Assembly: GCA_963675185.2 (NCBI GenBank) | Contig: CAXXOH010000002.1 | Span: 602,685 to 666,684 of the forward strand | From: Ilyobacter_A sp963675185 | GTDB taxonomy: Bacteria; Fusobacteriota; Fusobacteriia; Fusobacteriales; Fusobacteriaceae | Length of the DNA stretch: 64,000 nucleotides | Direction of reading: 5' to 3' | Shown here: positions 61,195-64,000 of the stretch, in pieces | How the letters are laid out: every line of letters begins with the position of its first letter | Position numbering within the stretch: the first letter of the stretch is position 1 | Program-made: the position numbers and the translations under genes | Notes under the pieces: generated by a model | The model's database searches: none | Told to the model about the DNA's origin: nothing | The model's input: the letters and a program-made list of their open reading frames with translations, nothing else

Positions 61195-62476
61195 ATTCAA
61201 CGAATTCAAACTCTATATTCTCTATTCTGATGGTATCCCCGTCTTCTACCCCAGCTTTTCTAAGTTCATCCTCAAGACCTAGGTTTTTAAGCACATGTAG
61301 GAAGTTTATCAAAGAATCATCACCGGCAAAAACATAGGTATCCAAAACGTTGTCTACTATTTTACCCTGTACATCATAGACCCCTTCTTCGTCCACTGTT
61401 ATCTCCCAGTTTTCTCTGTCACCTTCCCTTTGTTTTATTACCTCATTTATGTCGCTTTCCTCTTCCAGTTCCTCCCTTTCTATGGTACCTAGCATCTCAT
61501 AAGTCTTGTAGAGCACCTCGTTTAACCCTTCACCTAGTATAACAGAAACAGGGTAAACTTCTATCCCTTTTTCCTCCAAATAAGCTTTAAACTCCTCGTA
61601 TTTTTCCATGTCATACAAGAGGTCCATCTTATTTGCTAGAACTATCTGTTTTTTACCCGAAAGTTTTTCACTGAACTTTTTAAGCTCATGGTTTATTTTT
61701 TCGTAGTCATCTATGGGCTCTCTGCCCTCTATCCCTGATATATCTACAATATGGTATATCATCTTGCATCTCTCTATATGCTTCAAGAACCTATCTCCTA
61801 AGCCAATCCCTTCATGGGCGCCCTCAATAAGTCCCGGTATATCTGCTATCAAGAATGATTTCCCCTCTCCGATTCTCACTACGCCCAATTTAGGGTTAAG
61901 AGTAGTAAAGTGATAGCTTGCCACTTTGGATTTTGCCGAAGAAACCTTATTTATAAAACTCGATTTTCCCACGCTAGGGTACCCTACAAGGGCCACATCG
62001 GCAAGAAGTTTAAGTTCTAGCTTTACCTTTATTTCCTTACCGTCTTTACCTTTACCCGCTATCTTAGGGGTTCTCCTTGTGGAACTTTTGAAGTGAATGT
62101 TTCCATGTCCTCCCCTTCCACCATTTAATAAAATTCTAGTTTCACCATTGTGGTTCAAGTCTATAAGCAGTTTATTTGTATCCGAATCCCTTACCTGGGT
62201 ACCTACCGGGACCTTCAATATCAGGTCTTCCCCGTTTTTCCCGTGCATTCTTTTCTTGGCACCGTTGCCACCGTTGCCAGCCTTGAACATCTTCTTGTAC
62301 TTGAAATCCACAAGAGTATTTATATTGTTGTCTGCAATGAATATGATAGATCCTCCTTTTCCACCATCTCCACCGTCAGGGCCACCAAACTGTACATGTT
62401 TTTCTCTTCTAAAGGTAGCCGCTCCATCTCCACCGTCTCCGGCTTTGACGGTTATAATCGCCTCATCTATAAACAA
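61193..62476 (-). CDS. obg: GTPase Obg
   Basis: A 427-residue ribosome-associated GTPase needed for late 50S assembly and stress signalling. The glycine-rich Obg fold (GGDGGDGAATFRREKHVQ, GGPDGGDGGKGGSII) is followed by the G domain (GYPSVGKSSFIN, DIPGLIEGAHEGIG, NKMDLL) and the C-terminal OCT domain (about the last 70 residues). The start is TTG 62476 behind AGGAGG. It follows rpmA, the widespread rplU-prp-rpmA-obg order, but with a terminator between rpmA and obg. Confidence 0.97.
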   Translation of the reverse strand: MFIDEAIITVKAGDGGDGAATFRREKHVQFGGPDGGDGGKGGSIIFIADNNINTLVDFKYKKMFKAGNGGNGAKKRMHGKNGEDLILKVPVGTQVRDSDTNKLLIDLNHNGETRILLNGGRGGHGNIHFKSSTRRTPKIAGKGKDGKEIKVKLELKLLADVALVGYPSVGKSSFINKVSSAKSKVASYHFTTLNPKLGVVRIGEGKSFLIADIPGLIEGAHEGIGLGDRFLKHIERCKMIYHIVDISGIEGREPIDDYEKINHELKKFSEKLSGKKQIVLANKMDLLYDMEKYEEFKAYLEEKGIEVYPVSVILGEGLNEVLYKTYEMLGTIEREELEEESDINEVIKQREGDRENWEITVDEEGVYDVQGKIVDNVLDTYVFAGDDSLINFLHVLKNLGLEDELRKAGVEDGDTIRIENIEFEFVE

Positions 62477-62586
62477 ATTATTCTCCTCCTATTTCTAAAT
62501 AATTAATCTTTCTCAAACAGCCTCCTCAAAACCAACACAAATTACAAGTAGCGTTAGCTCAGAGCATTCCGCTTGCTCTTCTGTTC

Positions 62587-62616
62587 AAAAAAAAATCCCA
62601 GCATCTGCTGGGATTT
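62587..62616 (-). terminator. Terminator after rpmA
   Basis: On the minus strand AAATCCCAGC-AGAT-GCTGGGATTT followed by a run of T. Confidence 0.9.
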
Positions 62617-62618
62617 GA

Positions 62619-62900
62619 TTATTTTGAAGGATATACAGATACTTGCTTTTTGTCTCTTCCAAGTCTTTCGAACTTTACATATCCGTCTGTTAGAGCAAAT
62701 AGTGTATGGTCTTTACCTTGTCCCATGTTTGTTCCTGGGTAGAATTTGTTTCCTCTTTGTCTTACAATGATGTTCCCAGCTTTTACAACTTCACCATCGT
62801 ATTTTTTAACTCCAAGGTAGTTAGGATTTGAGTCCCTTCCATTCTTAGTGGCACTTTGACCTTTTTTCTTTGCGAATAATTGTAAATTTATTTTAAACAT
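62619..62900 (-). CDS. rpmA: 50S ribosomal protein L27, with cleavable N-terminal extension
   Basis: A large-subunit protein of about 93 residues whose N-terminus reaches the peptidyl-transferase centre. It begins MFKINLQLFA followed by KKKGQSATKNGRDS; the first nine or so residues form the extension removed by Prp in Firmicutes and Fusobacteria, exposing the functional N-terminus. The core has YLGVKKYDGE, GNIIVRQRGNKFYPG and GKDHTLFAL. The ATG at 62900 is 4 bp after the prp stop. Confidence 0.96.
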   Translation of the reverse strand: MFKINLQLFAKKKGQSATKNGRDSNPNYLGVKKYDGEVVKAGNIIVRQRGNKFYPGTNMGQGKDHTLFALTDGYVKFERLGRDKKQVSVYPSK

Positions 62901-62904
62901 TTGG

Positions 62905-63279
62905 CTAGTCCTCCTTTTCAATGACTTCTAAATATTTTGGATACTCGCTTTTTATCTGCCTTAGCATTAGCACCATGCTTTCAAGCAAGGTATCCAACTC
63001 ATTTCTCTTTGAATACACCAATTCCTTGAGCTCCTGCTTTGTGATGTCCGTACCGTTGCCAACTTGACAAAGATCTAGCATCAAGAAGCCGTCCTCTTCA
63101 TTTACAGAAACTCGAGCAGGAACCTTCAGATATTCCAAAACTCCGAGAGCAGCCTGCTGGCTTGCTGCTGAAATTGCAGCACAGACGATATCTTCACCAT
63201 GATTTGCATACTCAGAATGTCCGTGCCCATAAAATTTGACAATCTTTCCAGATTCCCTGATTATCGTAAACGTAGTCAT
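62905..63279 (-). CDS. prp: Ribosomal-processing cysteine protease Prp
   Basis: A 124-residue protease that cleaves the L27 N-terminal extension. The catalytic pair His21 and Cys33 is visible in GHGHSEYANHGEDIVCAAIS, with the 12-residue spacing of the known enzyme. It lies between rplU and rpmA, overlapping the rplU stop by one base (TAATG) and ending 4 bp before rpmA, its substrate. Confidence 0.95.
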   Translation of the reverse strand: MTTFTIIRESGKIVKFYGHGHSEYANHGEDIVCAAISAASQQAALGVLEYLKVPARVSVNEEDGFLMLDLCQVGNGTDITKQELKELVYSKRNELDTLLESMVLMLRQIKSEYPKYLEVIEKED

Positions 63280-63590
63280 TACGCTTCGATAGATTTGATT
63301 TGTAATTCAGTAAAAAGTTGTCTGTGTCCTTTTTTCTTGTGGAATCCAGTTTTTGGCTTGTATTTGAAGTTAATCACTTTTTTAGCTTTTCCTTGCGCTA
63401 CTACGGTTGCTACAACTTTAGCACCCTCTACTAACGGTTTTCCTACTTTAACTTCTCCGTCTTTAGCTACTAATAGCACATCTTCTAATGTTACTTCTGT
63501 GTCAACTTCAGCATTTAGTTTCTCTACTCTTACTTTGGCTCCTTCTGTTACTTTGTACTGTTTACCTCCAGTTTTAATTACTGCGTACAT
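63279..63590 (-). CDS. rplU: 50S ribosomal protein L21
   Basis: A 103-residue large-subunit protein, beginning MYAVIKTGGKQYKVTEG and containing VVAQGKAKKVINFKYKPKTG and KKKGHRQLFTELQI. AGGAGGTG precedes the ATG. First gene of rplU-prp-rpmA, with a strong promoter and a leader that contains a possible attenuator hairpin. Confidence 0.97.
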   Translation of the reverse strand: MYAVIKTGGKQYKVTEGAKVRVEKLNAEVDTEVTLEDVLLVAKDGEVKVGKPLVEGAKVVATVVAQGKAKKVINFKYKPKTGFHKKKGHRQLFTELQIKSIEA

Positions 63591-63658
63591 CGAAACACCT
63601 CCTATAAAATCTCGCTAAAAAGGGTTGCTGAAGACCCATTTTATGCGGCATCGACTTT
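63591..63658 (-). promoter_or_regulatory. Leader of rplU with possible attenuator
   Basis: About 65 bases lie between transcription start and the rplU ATG. On the minus strand AAAATGGGT-CTTCAGC-AACCCTTTTT (63617-63642) forms a small terminator-like hairpin. Ribosomal-protein L21 leaders are known in low-GC bacteria, but I cannot confirm that this belongs to that family. Confidence 0.4.
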
Positions 63659-63659
63659 C

Positions 63660-63688
63660 ACTTTAACACATTTATGCTTTTTTGTCAA
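63660..63688 (-). promoter_or_regulatory. Promoter of rplU-prp-rpmA
   Basis: On the minus strand TTGACA (63683-63688), a 17-bp spacer ending in TGTGT and TAAAGT (63660-63665). Confidence 0.85.
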
Positions 63689-63880
63689 GAAAATCGTTCT
63701 TCATACAACATTCAAAATTGTTAATCTCATGTCAAATGTAAAAATCCATAGTTTTAATTATCCACATTTAATCTCTAAAAACAGCTCTGACAGGTAAATT
63801 ATGGATTGATTTTATTCGCCATGAATGATAACATATATAATGGTATCATAGATTAATTATTATTTAAAGGAGGAATTGTT

Positions 63881-64000
63881 TTGAGAAAGATTTTAAAACT
63901 CATTGCCATAGGTTTAATCCTAGCGGGCTTATCCACTTTCTCCCTGTCTTCTGATTTAAAAGATGGGGTATACAAGGCGGAATATAAGAATTTTGACAAA
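63881..64000 (+). CDS. Exported FMN-binding domain protein, N-terminal part
   Basis: Forty codons are visible before the window ends. TTG 63881 follows AAAGGAGG by 7 bases. The protein starts with a signal peptide (MRKILKLIAIGLILAGLSTF) and then SSDLKDGVYKAEYKNFDK, the usual beginning of extracytoplasmic FMN-binding domains, which are flavinylated by ApbE and take part in extracellular or periplasmic electron transfer. There is no lipobox cysteine in the visible part. The assignment rests on a short stretch. Confidence 0.6.
   Translation, partial: MRKILKLIAIGLILAGLSTFSLSSDLKDGVYKAEYKNFDK

Noticed and set aside
1..64000. CRISPR arrays, insertion sequences, prophage genes or rRNA
   Set aside because: No regularly spaced direct repeats, transposase or integrase frames, phage genes or rRNA stretches are visible.

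Overview
The window is a 64 kb piece of a low-GC bacterial chromosome. The mix of traits points to the Fusobacteriota, in the neighbourhood of Ilyobacter or Propionigenium; this is inferred from gene content and style, not from a database match. Diderm features are present: a Kdo transferase for lipopolysaccharide (waaA), a LolA-like carrier and MreC. They sit with features more familiar from Firmicutes: RNase Y with YmdB, an HrcA/CIRCE-controlled groESL operon, an N-terminally extended ribosomal protein L27 with its protease Prp, L-box and purine riboswitches, and an RsbV/RsbW-type pair. Starts are often TTG or GTG behind strong GGAGG-type ribosome binding sites.

Layout. 1-6.1 kb, + strand: the end of a MATE exporter, thiamine pyrophosphokinase, a small membrane protein, isoaspartyl dipeptidase, an FlK-like thioesterase, a uracil permease, an SDR reductase and an inositol monophosphatase. 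6.1-9.2 kb, - strand: a Zn/Cd P-type ATPase with three HMA domains and its ArsR/CadC-type repressor. 9.5-11.3 kb: a decayed GH15 glucoamylase. 11.3-14.1 kb, +: homoserine dehydrogenase behind an unassigned structured attenuator, then aspartate-semialdehyde dehydrogenase. 14.2-19.5 kb, -: guaA (guanine-type riboswitch), guaB, and ade (adenine-type riboswitch placed directly after guaB). 19.5-26.1 kb: acylphosphatase and an M20 deacetylase on -, then a lysine-riboswitch operon dapF-dapA-dapB-dapH-aminotransferase on +. With the deacetylase, this encodes the acetylase branch of diaminopimelate/lysine synthesis from tetrahydrodipicolinate on. 26.1-33 kb, -: a small membrane protein and the long envelope/housekeeping run pepT-like, mreC, lolA-like, recO, ptsN-like, nrdR, popT (DUF368), ftsB-like, glpX.

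33.2-44.2 kb, +, is the least explained part. Three tandem paralogous genes, each about 3.5 kb, encode Sec-exported proteins of 1144-1193 residues. They share an N-terminal module, Ig-like DKAGN segments and a conserved C-terminal tail. Each has its own terminator, and the first two have recognisable promoters. No known function is recognised.

44.2-64 kb is almost entirely - strand core genome: groEL/groES with a perfect CIRCE element, an intact SemiSWEET gene and a decaying tandem copy, ylxM-ffh-rpsP, purA, trmB, waaA, a YibQ-type deacetylase, cmk, prmA, surE, ymdB, rny, an anti-sigma-factor/antagonist pair, a lipoprotein, miaA, a zinc-ribbon protein, obg, rpmA, prp and rplU. The window closes with the start of an exported FMN-binding protein on +.

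Regulation is unusually readable: three riboswitches for precursors or products of the adjacent pathways (lysine, guanine, adenine), one orphan attenuator, CIRCE, a metal-sensor operator, and several near-consensus TTGACA-17-TATAAT promoters.
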